Source of the DNA: DSXH01 sp037446915
Lineage (GTDB): Bacteria > Bacteroidota > Ignavibacteria > Ignavibacteriales > Melioribacteraceae
DNA length: 48,954 nucleotides
Assembly: GCA_037446915.1 (NCBI GenBank)
Contig: JBBIHP010000008.1
Location: forward strand, 1 to 48,954
Direction of reading: 5' to 3'
In this document: positions 8,222-17,325 of the stretch, piece by piece
How the letters are laid out: the number at the start of each line of letters is the position of its first letter
Numbering within the stretch: position 1 is the stretch's first letter
The notes under the pieces: model-generated
What the model was told of the DNA's origin: nothing
The model's input: only the letters and a program-made list of their open reading frames with translations
Database searches by the model: none
Program-made: the position numbers and the translations under genes

Positions 8222-9223
8222 CTACTCTTTTTCCGGCTTCATATCACGTGTCATAAGTTCGTAAGTAACTTTGATAGGATCTCTCTCTTCGAAGAGAATT
8301 TGATATACTGCAGAACAAATAGGTGTGGAGATTTTATGTTCCTGAGCTAATTGATGAACCGATCTACTTGTTTCAACACCTTCTGCAACCATCTTCATCG
8401 ATTTTAGGATATCTTTCAATTTTTTTCCTTTTCCAATTTGCTCGCCTACGTATCTGTTACGGCTATGTTTGCTCATACATGTTACAATAAGGTCACCCAT
8501 ACCAGAAAGTCCGGAAAATGTTTCTGGACGGGCACCAAGTGCAATCCCGAGTCGTGAAATTTCAGCAATTCCACGCGTCATAATTGCAGCTTTAGTGTTA
8601 TCGCCAAATTTTGCACCATCAATTATACCCGCTCCAACTGCAATTACATTCTTTAATGCGCCGCCATATTCTACACCAAGTAAATCTGTAGAGGAATAGA
8701 CTCTGAAATATGAAGTGATGAAAGCAGATTGAATTTGTTTAGCCGTGTTTTCATCATTAGAAGCAGCAACTACTGCAGTAGGAATTTTACGGCTTACTTC
8801 TTCAGCATGACTTGGACCGGAAAGGACTCCAATTTGAGAATCGTTAAGATGCCTTAATTCACTCTTAATAATCTGTGATACAGTTAAAATAGTATCTTTT
8901 TCAATTCCCTTAGCAACGCTCACAAAAGTGGTATCACTGAAATCATATTTTTTTATTTGATGCAATACACTTCTTACAAATTGCGAGGGAATTGCAAGCA
9001 CAATCATGTGCTTGTTTGTTGAACTTTCTTCTAGAGAATATTCAATGTTAATTTCTTTAGGGATTTTTATTCCGGGAAGATAGATTTTGTTTTCGCGGGA
9101 TCTGTGTAAAGATTTGGCGTATTGTTTCTTATACTCCCAGAGAGTTACATCGTGCCCATTATGGTGAAGAATAATAGCTAAGGTTGTTCCCCAGCCGCCA
9201 GCTCCGAGAACTGAAATTCTCAT
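8222..9223 (-). CDS. gpsA: Glycerol-3-phosphate dehydrogenase [NAD(P)+]
   Basis: GpsA reduces dihydroxyacetone phosphate to sn-glycerol-3-phosphate, the backbone of phospholipids. The N-terminal Rossmann motif GAGGWGTTLA is at residues 7-16. SGPSHAEEV, the catalytic-lysine segment YGGALKNVIAVGAG and GLSGMGDLIVTC are all present, and the length of 333 residues is normal. It starts only 6 bases after the plsY stop, so the two successive steps of phosphatidic acid synthesis are co-transcribed. Confidence 0.96.
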   Translation of the reverse strand: MRISVLGAGGWGTTLAIILHHNGHDVTLWEYKKQYAKSLHRSRENKIYLPGIKIPKEINIEYSLEESSTNKHMIVLAIPSQFVRSVLHQIKKYDFSDTTFVSVAKGIEKDTILTVSQIIKSELRHLNDSQIGVLSGPSHAEEVSRKIPTAVVAASNDENTAKQIQSAFITSYFRVYSSTDLLGVEYGGALKNVIAVGAGIIDGAKFGDNTKAAIMTRGIAEISRLGIALGARPETFSGLSGMGDLIVTCMSKHSRNRYVGEQIGKGKKLKDILKSMKMVAEGVETSRSVHQLAQEHKISTPICSAVYQILFEERDPIKVTYELMTRDMKPEKE

Positions 9224-9229
9224 ATCGGG

Positions 9230-9892
9230 TTATTTCTTATTGAATAAAGAAATTTTGTTTTCGCTTCCTTTAAGTATCCGGTCTATATTCTTGCGGTGTG
9301 TATAAATTACAAGAAGTACCAATCCGATTATAAAAGGTAAAAGAGTCTGGTAACCTTGAATTTCAACACCAAAAATATTTTCTCTAACTACCAGAATAAT
9401 TGGAAGTGAAACTGCTGCGGCTAAAGATCCCAGAGAAATATAACGTGATAATGAAACAGTTATAGTAAAGACTATCAATGCCAAGAGCATATCGATTGTA
9501 ACCAGTGTTAAAAGGAATCCGAGTGCTGTAGCAATTCCCTTTCCACCACGGAATCCCGCGAAGACAGTCCATATGTGTCCTATTACTGCACCGATGCCGC
9601 AAATAATTTGCACAAGCGTGAAATCATCGAATGGAGTAATGTTACTAAATGGGAAATTATCTAAATAAAGTCTTGCAACAACAATGACAGCAATAGCACC
9701 TTTTACGGCATCCAGTATAATTGTAAGCACTCCCCACTTCCATCCAAGAACTCTAAAAACATTTGTGCCGCCGGCATTTCCACTTCCATGATGTCTTATA
9801 TCTATTCCTTTTACAAGTTTGCTTAGAATAATGCTAGTAGGTATTGAACCAACAAGGTAAGATAGAACAACTACGAAAACTAAATTGAGCAT
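9230..9892 (-). CDS. plsY: Glycerol-3-phosphate acyltransferase PlsY
   Basis: This integral membrane enzyme transfers acyl groups from acyl-phosphate to sn-glycerol-3-phosphate. It has 220 residues with about five membrane helices. Family motifs are SYLVGSIPTSIILSK near residues 11-25, DIRHHGSGNAGGTNVFR in the first cytoplasmic loop, and a GFRGGKGIATALG segment in the second. Its product-supplying partner gpsA follows after 6 bases. The coding sequence ends in a short basic cytoplasmic tail. Confidence 0.95.
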   Translation of the reverse strand: MLNLVFVVVLSYLVGSIPTSIILSKLVKGIDIRHHGSGNAGGTNVFRVLGWKWGVLTIILDAVKGAIAVIVVARLYLDNFPFSNITPFDDFTLVQIICGIGAVIGHIWTVFAGFRGGKGIATALGFLLTLVTIDMLLALIVFTITVSLSRYISLGSLAAAVSLPIILVVRENIFGVEIQGYQTLLPFIIGLVLLVIYTHRKNIDRILKGSENKISLFNKK

Positions 9893-9955
9893 GTTACCGC
9901 CAAATTTTTTGCAAAATTATACAAATTGTAATTTATAAACAATTAAAAGTAGAGC

Positions 9956-10639
9956 CTATTTCAATACCTTCGAAATTGTTTCAAAAAGCAAGATATCTTC
10001 ATCATTTGTTATCTTGAAGTTAAAACTTGAACCGGGTACAATTTTTACTTTATGACCGGCATTAAATACCAGCATAGACTCATCTGTTCCGATAAAATTA
10101 TTTTGTTCGGCTTTTTTCATTGAATCAGTAAATATACCGTACTTAAAAACTTGAGGAGTTTGAACATAGTAAGTTTCGCTTCTATCTAAATAAGAAACAA
10201 CTTCATCATCTCCTTTCATTAAGGTATCCTTTGCCTTAATCGCAACCACTGCACTATCAAATTCTCTTGCTGTCTTTACAGAATTTTCAATAATCTTTTC
10301 TGAAATGAAAGGTCTAACAGCATCGTGAATAAGAATAATGTCATCGGATTCGGCTTCAATGGATTTAACTGCATTAAATACAGAAAATTGTCTTTCAGAA
10401 CCACCTTCAACTGGCTTAAGCAATTTGGTTAAGCGATACTTTTGTTTAATATCTTCAATGAGATTAAAATATTCCTTCTGAGCTGCAATTATAATTTGAT
10501 TCACACAATCACATTTTTGAAGAACCTCTAAAGTATATGCAATTATTTCCTTACCATTAATCTTGATGTATTGCTTTGGTAAAGAATGAGAAGTTCTTTT
10601 ACCAATTCCTCCGGATGGTATAACAGCAATTACTTTCAT
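9956..10639 (-). CDS. ispD: 2-C-methyl-D-erythritol 4-phosphate cytidylyltransferase
   Basis: IspD makes CDP-ME in the non-mevalonate isoprenoid pathway. The N-terminal nucleotide loop (PSGGIGKRTSHSLPKQYI, residues 8-25) has the expected GxGxR and PKQY elements. HDAVRPFIS, KAKDTL, VQTPQVFK and TDESMLV are further family signatures. The 227-residue length is typical. The start overlaps the queA stop by one base (TAATG), indicating translational coupling. No ispF fusion is present. Confidence 0.93.
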   Translation of the reverse strand: MKVIAVIPSGGIGKRTSHSLPKQYIKINGKEIIAYTLEVLQKCDCVNQIIIAAQKEYFNLIEDIKQKYRLTKLLKPVEGGSERQFSVFNAVKSIEAESDDIILIHDAVRPFISEKIIENSVKTAREFDSAVVAIKAKDTLMKGDDEVVSYLDRSETYYVQTPQVFKYGIFTDSMKKAEQNNFIGTDESMLVFNAGHKVKIVPGSSFNFKITNDEDILLFETISKVLK

Positions 10640-11544
10640 TATAATAACAACATTGCGTCGCCGTAACTTAAAAACCGGTAACCTTCCTTAAAAGCTTTTT
10701 TATATGCTTTCATAATAAAGTCATAATCTGCAAATGCAGCAACAAGCATCAATAATGTAGATTCCGGCTGATGAAAGTTGGTTATTAATTTTTTAGTTAT
10801 CTTAAAATCNNNNNNNNNNNNNNNNNNNNNNNNNNNNNNNNNNNNNNNNNNNNNNNNNNNNNNNNNNNNNNNNNNNNNNNNNNNNNNNNNNNNNNNNNNN
10901 NNNNNNNNNAGACCAATATGTAATATAACAGGAACAATCTTAGCACCTTTCTTCTCAATTTTCTTTAAGAGAGAATTTGTAAAGTGTAATGCAGCGGTAG
11001 GAGCAGCAACCGATCCGTCTACTTCTGCAAAGATTGTTTGATAATCGTCTTTGTCTTTTGGTGTTGTATCTCTTTTAATATAAGGAGGTAAGGGAGTATG
11101 CCCGATTTTTTCAATTGCCGTAAAAATATCGCCGGCATCTTCATTAAAACGGACTGTTCTTCCGCGAGAAGTTGTATTATCAATTACTTCGCACCACAAC
11201 TTATCGTTGAAATAAATTCTGTTGCCAATTCTTACTTTTCTTGCCGGGTCAACAATTACATCCCATATATTTTCTTCCTTATTCAATTCTCGTAGAACAA
11301 AAACTTCGATCTTTGCATTTGTTCTCTCTTTTTTTCCGAATAAACGTGCTTGCATTACCTTGGTTTTGTTAACCACAATTACATCTCCTTTATTAATGTA
11401 ATCTATAATATCGGAGAAAGTTTTATTTTCTATTTCACCGTTAGCTCTATTCAATACCATTAGTTTTGCTTTGTCGCGCGGAGTGACCGGACTTTTTGCA
11501 ATTAAATTTTTGGGCAGATTGTACTTAAAATCTGATAGCTTCAT
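10639..11544 (-). CDS. queA: tRNA preQ1(34) S-adenosylmethionine ribosyltransferase-isomerase (interrupted by assembly gap)
   Basis: QueA transfers and isomerises the ribosyl moiety of SAM to preQ1 in tRNA, making epoxyqueuosine. The N-terminus (FKYNLPKNLIAKSPVTPRDKAK) and C-terminus (NFHQPESTLLMLVAAF, YRFLSYGDAM) are both clear. The middle holds 100 N. Recalled alignment with the E. coli enzyme suggests about 75-80 residues should lie between HIG and DFKITKK, against the ~34 spanned by the Ns, so the real gap is probably nearer 240 bases. A good Shine-Dalgarno (AAGGAG) precedes the start. It is the first gene of the run through ispD. Confidence 0.93.
   Translation of the reverse strand: MKLSDFKYNLPKNLIAKSPVTPRDKAKLMVLNRANGEIENKTFSDIIDYINKGDVIVVNKTKVMQARLFGKKERTNAKIEVFVLRELNKEENIWDVIVDPARKVRIGNRIYFNDKLWCEVIDNTTSRGRTVRFNEDAGDIFTAIEKIGHTPLPPYIKRDTTPKDKDDYQTIFAEVDGSVAAPTAALHFTNSLLKKIEKKGAKIVPVILHIGXXXXXXXXXXXXXXXXXXXXXXXXXXXXXXXXXXDFKITKKLITNFHQPESTLLMLVAAFADYDFIMKAYKKAFKEGYRFLSYGDAMLLL
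10810..10909. other. Assembly gap (100 N)
   Basis: Exactly 100 undetermined bases lie inside queA. A round 100 is the usual placeholder for a gap of unknown size, and the flanking queA frame argues that the true missing sequence is longer. The window therefore comes from a scaffolded draft assembly. Confidence 0.95.
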
Positions 11545-11616
11545 TTAAACTCCTTTTTTAATCTGATAATTCCGTTAATTGACGGATTCTAAGTATCTGT
11601 TTAATCAGGATATTTC

Positions 11617-11638
11617 GCCCTCCCAAAATAGGGAGGGC
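11617..11638 (-). terminator. GC-rich hairpin downstream of ppdK
   Basis: A perfect 8-bp stem (GCCCTCCC / GGGAGGGC) with a 6-base AAAATA loop lies 14 bases past the ppdK stop and upstream of queA. It is by far the most GC-rich hairpin nearby, but on the minus strand it is followed by GAAATATCC rather than a T-run. It may therefore be a weak terminator, an RNA-stabilising 3' structure or a Rho-independent pause. Confidence 0.5.
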
Positions 11639-11651
11639 TCAGAATTGCATC

Positions 11652-14459
11652 TTATTTTTTCTTATTTACTTTTTTTGATTTTGCTTTTGATTTTTTAATC
11701 GGCGCTTTCTTAGTTGTTTGCTTAACCGATTTTAATTCCTTAGCAACTGCCTGAGCTGCTGCTAATCTAGCAATCGGAACTCTGAAAGGTGAACAACTTA
11801 CATAATTCAATCCGATCTTATGGCAGAACTCAACAGATTTTGGTTCTCCACCATGTTCACCGCAAATACCAATTTTAAGATCCGGTAGTGTTGATCTTCC
11901 GCCATCAACAGCCATCTTCATTAGTTTGCCTATTGCATCAATATCAATCGATTCGAATGGATCGCCCGGAAGAATTTTCTTTTCCAGATAATCCGGTAAG
12001 AATCCGCCGATATCATCCCTTGAAAATCCGAATCCCATTTGTGTAAGGTCGTTTGTTCCAAATGAGAAGAATTGTGCGACTTCAGCAATTTTATCTGCTG
12101 TTAAACATGCTCTTGGAATTTCAATCATTGTTCCTGTTAAGTGCGGAATTTTTTTCAATCCATATTTGGTACATACTTCATCGTGAATCTTGTTAACTAT
12201 TACAAACTGATGTTTTATTTCATTAACATGACATGTAACGGGAATCATAATTTCTGGGAATGGTTTCTTGCCTTCTTTAAGCAATTCAGCAGTAGCTACA
12301 AAGATTGCGCGAACTTGCATTTCTGTAATTTCAGGATAAGTAATTCCGAGACGGACACCGCGATGACCCATCATAGGATTATTTTCGTGTAATGAGTCTG
12401 CCCTTTCATTTAGTTCATCAAGACTAATTCCAAGGCTCTGTGCTAATTTTTCCCTTTCATCCAATCTATTCGGAACGAATTCATGAAGCGGTGGATCGAG
12501 TGTTCTAAATGTTACAGGATAACCGTCCATTGCTTCTAATGTTCCTTTTACATCTCTTAGCACATATGGGAAAAGTTCGTCTAGTGCATTTCTTCTTTCA
12601 GTTTCTGTTTTTGAGTGAATCATTTTTCTAAGTTTGAATAACGGTTCTTCAGAATTCTTTCCGTAGAACATATGTTCAGTTCTGAATAAACCAATTCCTT
12701 CTGCGCCGAATGCTCTTGCTTTAGCAGCATCTTCCGGTGTATCGGCATTGGTTCTAACTTTCAGTTTTCTAACCTGGTCGCAAATTTTCATGAATGCCTG
12801 GAAATCAGGATTTTCTTCAGCAGCTTTTTTCATCGGCAATTCACCAATATAAACAGCTCCTTTTGAACCGTTAAGAGTTAACCATTCACCTTCTTTAACC
12901 GAGACACCGCCGGCAGTAAAATATTTTTCTTCATAATTAATTTTAATTGAACCGGCACCAACTATACAGCATTTACCCCATCCGCGTGCAACAAGAGCAG
13001 CATGAGATGTCATACCACCGCGAGCAGTTAGAATTGCCTGTGCAGCTCTCATTCCTTCAATATCTTCAGGATTTGTTTCTTCACGAACTAAGATTACTTT
13101 CTTACCTTGCTTTGCCCATTCAACAGCATCATTTGCTGAGAATACAACCTGTCCGGTTGCACCGCCGGGACCGGCTGGTAAACCTTTTGTAAAAGGTTTG
13201 GTAGTTAATTCATGAGCAGGGTCGATAATAGGATGGAGTAATTCATCAAGCTGCGATGGATTTACTCTTAATACAGCTTCTTCTTTTGTAATAAGTTTTT
13301 CTTTGTACATTTCAAGAGCCATTTTGACTGCTGCAGGTCCGTTTCTTTTTCCAACTCGGCATTGCAACATGTAGAGCTTACCTTCCTGGATTGTAAATTC
13401 AACATCTAGCATATCACGGTAATGTTTTTCTAATAAGCGTTGAATATTATGTAACTGTTTATATGTTACAGGCATTCCTGTTTCGAGAGATGGAAGATGT
13501 TCAGTATGCTCTGTTTTACCGACTTCATTTATCGGGTTAGGAGTTCTAATACCGGCAACTACGTCTTCACCCTGAGCATTAGTTAACCACTCACCGTAGA
13601 AATAATTTTCACCTGTAGCGGGGTTACGTGTAAATGCAACACCGGTTGCAGAAGATTCACCCATATTACCAAATACCATTGATTGCACGTTAACGGCAGT
13701 GCCCCAATCATCTGGAATTCCTTCAATTCTTCTGTATGAAATAGCTCTCTTGCCCATCCAGCTTTGGAACACAGCAGAAATTGCACCCCATAATTGTTCC
13801 ATTGGATCTTCAGGAAATGGTTTACCAAGAACTGCTTTAACTTTCTCTTTATAGATTTCGATCAATTCTGCAAGATCATCTGCTGTAAGATCGGTATCGT
13901 TGTGAACTCCGCGAGCTTCTTTCATTTTGTGAAGTTCTTTTTCCAATTGAACACGGACACCTTGGCCTTCAGCAGGTTCAATACCAGCAGCTTTTTCCAT
14001 TACAACATCCGAATACATCTGAATCAATCTTCTGTGAGAGTCATATACAAATCTTGGATTGCCGGTTTTTTTAATTAATGCTTCGCGGGTTTCATTATTA
14101 AGACCAGCATTTAGAATTGTTTCCATCATACCCGGCATTGATGCACGGGCACCTGATCTAACGGAAACCAATAACGGATTTACTTTATCTCCGAATTTAG
14201 CTCCCATTTCTTTTTCAACTTTAGCAAGAGCATCCTTAACTTGTTTATCAAGTTCTTTAGGATATTTTTTGTTATTCTTATAGTAAGCTGTACAAACTTC
14301 TGTTGTTATTGTGAAACCAGCTGGAACAGGTAAGCCGATATTAACCATTTCTGCTAAGTTTGCACCTTTACCGCCAAGAAGTTCTTTCATTTCAGCTTTG
14401 CCTTCGGCTTTTTTACCGCCGAAGAAATAAACATACTTTGCCGTTTTTCCTTTTGCCAT
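11652..14459 (-). CDS. ppdK: Pyruvate, phosphate dikinase
   Basis: PPDK interconverts pyruvate + ATP + Pi and PEP + AMP + PPi. The 935-residue chain holds an N-terminal ATP-grasp domain (GGKGANLAEM, 29-38; RSGARASMPGMM, 101-112). The central phosphohistidine domain has GGMTSHAALVARG (481-493, catalytic H486). The C-terminal PEP/pyruvate barrel has GIGLFRTEHMF and a GICGEHGGEP segment. The last ~25 residues are a lysine-rich tail not needed for the fold. A strong GGAGG site precedes the ATG. No PPDK regulatory protein gene is adjacent. Confidence 0.97.
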   Translation of the reverse strand: MAKGKTAKYVYFFGGKKAEGKAEMKELLGGKGANLAEMVNIGLPVPAGFTITTEVCTAYYKNNKKYPKELDKQVKDALAKVEKEMGAKFGDKVNPLLVSVRSGARASMPGMMETILNAGLNNETREALIKKTGNPRFVYDSHRRLIQMYSDVVMEKAAGIEPAEGQGVRVQLEKELHKMKEARGVHNDTDLTADDLAELIEIYKEKVKAVLGKPFPEDPMEQLWGAISAVFQSWMGKRAISYRRIEGIPDDWGTAVNVQSMVFGNMGESSATGVAFTRNPATGENYFYGEWLTNAQGEDVVAGIRTPNPINEVGKTEHTEHLPSLETGMPVTYKQLHNIQRLLEKHYRDMLDVEFTIQEGKLYMLQCRVGKRNGPAAVKMALEMYKEKLITKEEAVLRVNPSQLDELLHPIIDPAHELTTKPFTKGLPAGPGGATGQVVFSANDAVEWAKQGKKVILVREETNPEDIEGMRAAQAILTARGGMTSHAALVARGWGKCCIVGAGSIKINYEEKYFTAGGVSVKEGEWLTLNGSKGAVYIGELPMKKAAEENPDFQAFMKICDQVRKLKVRTNADTPEDAAKARAFGAEGIGLFRTEHMFYGKNSEEPLFKLRKMIHSKTETERRNALDELFPYVLRDVKGTLEAMDGYPVTFRTLDPPLHEFVPNRLDEREKLAQSLGISLDELNERADSLHENNPMMGHRGVRLGITYPEITEMQVRAIFVATAELLKEGKKPFPEIMIPVTCHVNEIKHQFVIVNKIHDEVCTKYGLKKIPHLTGTMIEIPRACLTADKIAEVAQFFSFGTNDLTQMGFGFSRDDIGGFLPDYLEKKILPGDPFESIDIDAIGKLMKMAVDGGRSTLPDLKIGICGEHGGEPKSVEFCHKIGLNYVSCSPFRVPIARLAAAQAVAKELKSVKQTTKKAPIKKSKAKSKKVNKKK

Positions 14460-14493
14460 TACTTTACCTCCAAATGATAATGTGATTTTTTAA

Positions 14494-15546
14494 TTATAAG
14501 TCAGTTACTTTATTTATTAATAATTTTTCAAACTCTTCCTGGTTATCGAGTACAAGTTTGATTTTAAGATAATAAATATCAATGTCATCAAGGTCTTTCG
14601 AAAACTTGATTAGCTTAACAGCATCCTTTTGTGTAGTTAATACACAGTTTGCATTTGTATCGTAAAACTTTTTTCTTATGTCCTGAATTTCTTTCAATGT
14701 ATAGTTCTTATGATCCGGGAATAACTTTTTATTTCTGATATCAATATGGTTGTTTTCCAGTACACTAAGAAAAGAATGAGGTCTTGCAATTCCGCAAACA
14801 ACCAGACTTTTTTGCCCCTGGAATTCTTCCATTGTAAATTCATGATGACTTTTTACATCATATATTCCGGTTGCTAAATAATAACCAAGAAAAACAATTT
14901 TGTCTTTGAACTTATCAGAAAGTTTTTCCGGAATATCAGCTTTTTCAGAAAATTTTCTATTTATAATAATTACATCGGCTCTTTCGAGTGATTCAAAAGG
15001 TTCTCTCATTAAACCGAGAGGAAGAATTTTTTGCTCAATATTATTTGTCTTAAGTAAAAACCTCTGGTCGATCATTACAATATCCAGGTTTCTATAAAGC
15101 CATCTATGCTGGAATGCATCATCTAAAAGAATAATATTTACACCGGAATTACTGATTAAACGTTTAGCTCCAACGACTCTTCTTTCAGAAACGGCAGTAG
15201 GAACCTTTAGTTCATCAGAAACAAGGTACATTTCGTCGCCGCATTCATCAACAGTAGTAAAGATTTTATTGCCATCAGAAACATAAATATAACCGTAAGA
15301 GTTTCTTCCATAGCCTCGGCTAAGAATACCAATCTTCTTACTATATTTTTTTAGAATCTCTGCCAGGAATATCACCGCCGGGGTTTTACCGGATCCGCCT
15401 ACAGTTAGATTGCCCACTGATATTACGAAAGCATTCACCCTGGTAATATTAAAAAATCCCTTGTCAAATAAATAATTCCTAACACGTATGATTAACGCAT
15501 ACACAAATGTAAGTGGTGATAATATTATTCTAATAAAGTTTAACAA
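14494..15546 (-). CDS. lpxK: Tetraacyldisaccharide 4'-kinase
   Basis: LpxK phosphorylates the 4' position of the lipid A disaccharide at the inner membrane. The 350-residue protein begins with a hydrophobic membrane-anchor segment (about 1-25) followed by the P-loop GNLTVGGSGKTP (45-56). ILSRGYGRN and LDDAFQHRW are diagnostic for the family. Its first 7 bases overlap the upstream acyltransferase gene, placing it at the end of a lipid A gene string (lpxB, DUF374 acyltransferase, lpxK). Confidence 0.95.
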   Translation of the reverse strand: MLNFIRIILSPLTFVYALIIRVRNYLFDKGFFNITRVNAFVISVGNLTVGGSGKTPAVIFLAEILKKYSKKIGILSRGYGRNSYGYIYVSDGNKIFTTVDECGDEMYLVSDELKVPTAVSERRVVGAKRLISNSGVNIILLDDAFQHRWLYRNLDIVMIDQRFLLKTNNIEQKILPLGLMREPFESLERADVIIINRKFSEKADIPEKLSDKFKDKIVFLGYYLATGIYDVKSHHEFTMEEFQGQKSLVVCGIARPHSFLSVLENNHIDIRNKKLFPDHKNYTLKEIQDIRKKFYDTNANCVLTTQKDAVKLIKFSKDLDDIDIYYLKIKLVLDNQEEFEKLLINKVTDL

Positions 15547-16199
15547 CTTTCTATTGCTTCCTTCTGCAGTTTATTAAGCATTTCTTCGCATTGTAAAATC
15601 ATATTTGAAGTTTCATCGTAGCTTAAATTCTGATCTATCATAATTATATCTGAGTATTTTACAAAAACCTTACTAAAGGGAAGAGGTAACTCAAATTTAT
15701 CCCAGCTCTTGAAAACAATTTTTCTATCGCAAGCAATTCCGGCAAGTATTAGCGGAACATTACCTTTCTTGGCTGTAATTACTGCACCGGCTTTCATCTT
15801 ATGGATTGGTCCGGTGGGGCCATCAGGTGTAATTGCCAGTGAATATTTGTCATTGATCAAATCAAGAAGCATTACAAGAGCATCATTTCCGCCGATGTGA
15901 CTGGAACCACGGACGATTTTGTAATTCCATTTTTCCAGAATATGTGCAAGTACATCACCATCTTTGCTTCTACTTACAAGAGCAGAACAATTGATATTTC
16001 TATGTAAGTACCAGCCGATAGCCATTGAACCATGCCAGAATGCTACAACAAAATTCTGATTATTGGCTATAAGTCTTTCGATCGATTCCTTGTTATCGAT
16101 TCTTATTTTTACAGTAATTAAAAGAACATGAAATAAAAAGCCAGCAGTCTTTAATCCAAAGAACCTTAATAGATTTTTTATTGAGTTACTTAGCTTCAT
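15540..16199 (-). CDS. DUF374-family lysophospholipid/lipid A acyltransferase-like protein
   Basis: A 219-residue membrane-associated protein with a hydrophobic N-terminal helix (about 10-30). It has acyltransferase-like motifs FWHGS (54-58), RGSS (97-100) and PDGPTGP (125-131), the pattern of DUF374. Overlap with lpxB (14 bases) and lpxK (7 bases) makes a role in lipid A acylation or Kdo-lipid handling likely, but the exact acyl donor and acceptor are inferred. No classical LpxL/LpxM HX4D enzyme is seen in the window. Confidence 0.82.
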   Translation of the reverse strand: MKLSNSIKNLLRFFGLKTAGFLFHVLLITVKIRIDNKESIERLIANNQNFVVAFWHGSMAIGWYLHRNINCSALVSRSKDGDVLAHILEKWNYKIVRGSSHIGGNDALVMLLDLINDKYSLAITPDGPTGPIHKMKAGAVITAKKGNVPLILAGIACDRKIVFKSWDKFELPLPFSKVFVKYSDIIMIDQNLSYDETSNMILQCEEMLNKLQKEAIESC

Positions 16200-17325
16200 T
16201 TAATTCGGCTAAAATTAATTCTGCAGTCCGCTTAGATGCACCGGAGTTTCCAATCTTATTTTTTATTTCACCAAGCTGGGTTTTAATATTCTCGTAATTT
16301 GTTCTATCCGCTAAAAGCTTTTTGCAAGCATCATAAATCTTAACCCTGTTAACATCGTTCTGTATAAGTTCTTCAATGACAGTTTCACCAAGTATTATAT
16401 TAGCCATAGCTATGTTCTTAATTTTTACAAGCATTTTACCTAAAAAGTATGTTATGGCATTTGTAGAATAAATTACTACAAATGGAAGTTGTAAAATTCC
16501 CGCTTCCAGTGTAGATGTTCCGGATTTAATAACTCCGATTAACGAGTGCTTCATCAAATCGTAAGTGTAACCTGAAACCAGATGATAATTATTTGCTTCA
16601 GCTAAATTATTAAACAGCTTCGTATCAATATTTTCTGCACAAGCAACCACTACCTGTAAATTAAAATCCTTTGCCAGATTTGCCGCAGCATCGAGTGCCG
16701 GGAGAAATAATTTTTTAATTTCGTGCTTACGACTTCCGGGCATTAAAAGTAAAATTTCTTTTCCTTTTTCCAATCCTAATTTATTATACAATTCCTCTTT
16801 CGATAAATAATTATGATTACTTATCTGCTCAACAATCGGATGACCAACATATACAGCATCAACACCATTTTCCCGGTATAAAATTTCTTCGAAAGGGAAG
16901 ACAACAATCATCTTATCAACAAGGTCTTTTATTTTCTTTATTCTTCCTTTTCCCCACGCCCAGACTTGAGGTGAGATATAATAAATAATTTTTTTGTTCA
17001 TCCGCTTCAACTTCTTTGCTATATCTAAATTGAAACCGGGATAATCAATAAGTACAATATTATTTATGTTCTCTCTCTTTACTTCATCAATCAAATCCTT
17101 CTGTACTTTCTTAATAAACGGTAAATGCCGGATCACCTCAATAAATCCTAAGAATGCCATCTTTTTAATATGATACCGGGCATTCATTCCGGCAGCAATC
17201 ATTCTATCGCCACCTATTCCATAAATTTCAATATCAGGATCAACTTTTTTTATTTCTCTTATTAACGAAGCACCATGCATATCACCTGAAGCTTCTCCAG
17301 CTATTATCATCAATTTCTTATTCAA
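16186..17325 (-). CDS. lpxB: Lipid-A-disaccharide synthase
   Basis: LpxB condenses UDP-diacylglucosamine and lipid X to the lipid A disaccharide. It has 379 residues. The N-terminal IIAGEASGDMHGASL (7-21) is the family signature, followed by GIGGDRM, VLIDYPGFN, YYISPQVWAWG and LLLMPGSRKHEI. The C-terminal GTSTLEAGILQLPFVVIY segment belongs to the GT19 donor-binding half. The start overlaps the upstream ICMT-like gene by 4 bases. Confidence 0.96.
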   Translation of the reverse strand: MNKKLMIIAGEASGDMHGASLIREIKKVDPDIEIYGIGGDRMIAAGMNARYHIKKMAFLGFIEVIRHLPFIKKVQKDLIDEVKRENINNIVLIDYPGFNLDIAKKLKRMNKKIIYYISPQVWAWGKGRIKKIKDLVDKMIVVFPFEEILYRENGVDAVYVGHPIVEQISNHNYLSKEELYNKLGLEKGKEILLLMPGSRKHEIKKLFLPALDAAANLAKDFNLQVVVACAENIDTKLFNNLAEANNYHLVSGYTYDLMKHSLIGVIKSGTSTLEAGILQLPFVVIYSTNAITYFLGKMLVKIKNIAMANIILGETVIEELIQNDVNRVKIYDACKKLLADRTNYENIKTQLGEIKNKIGNSGASKRTAELILAELNEAK

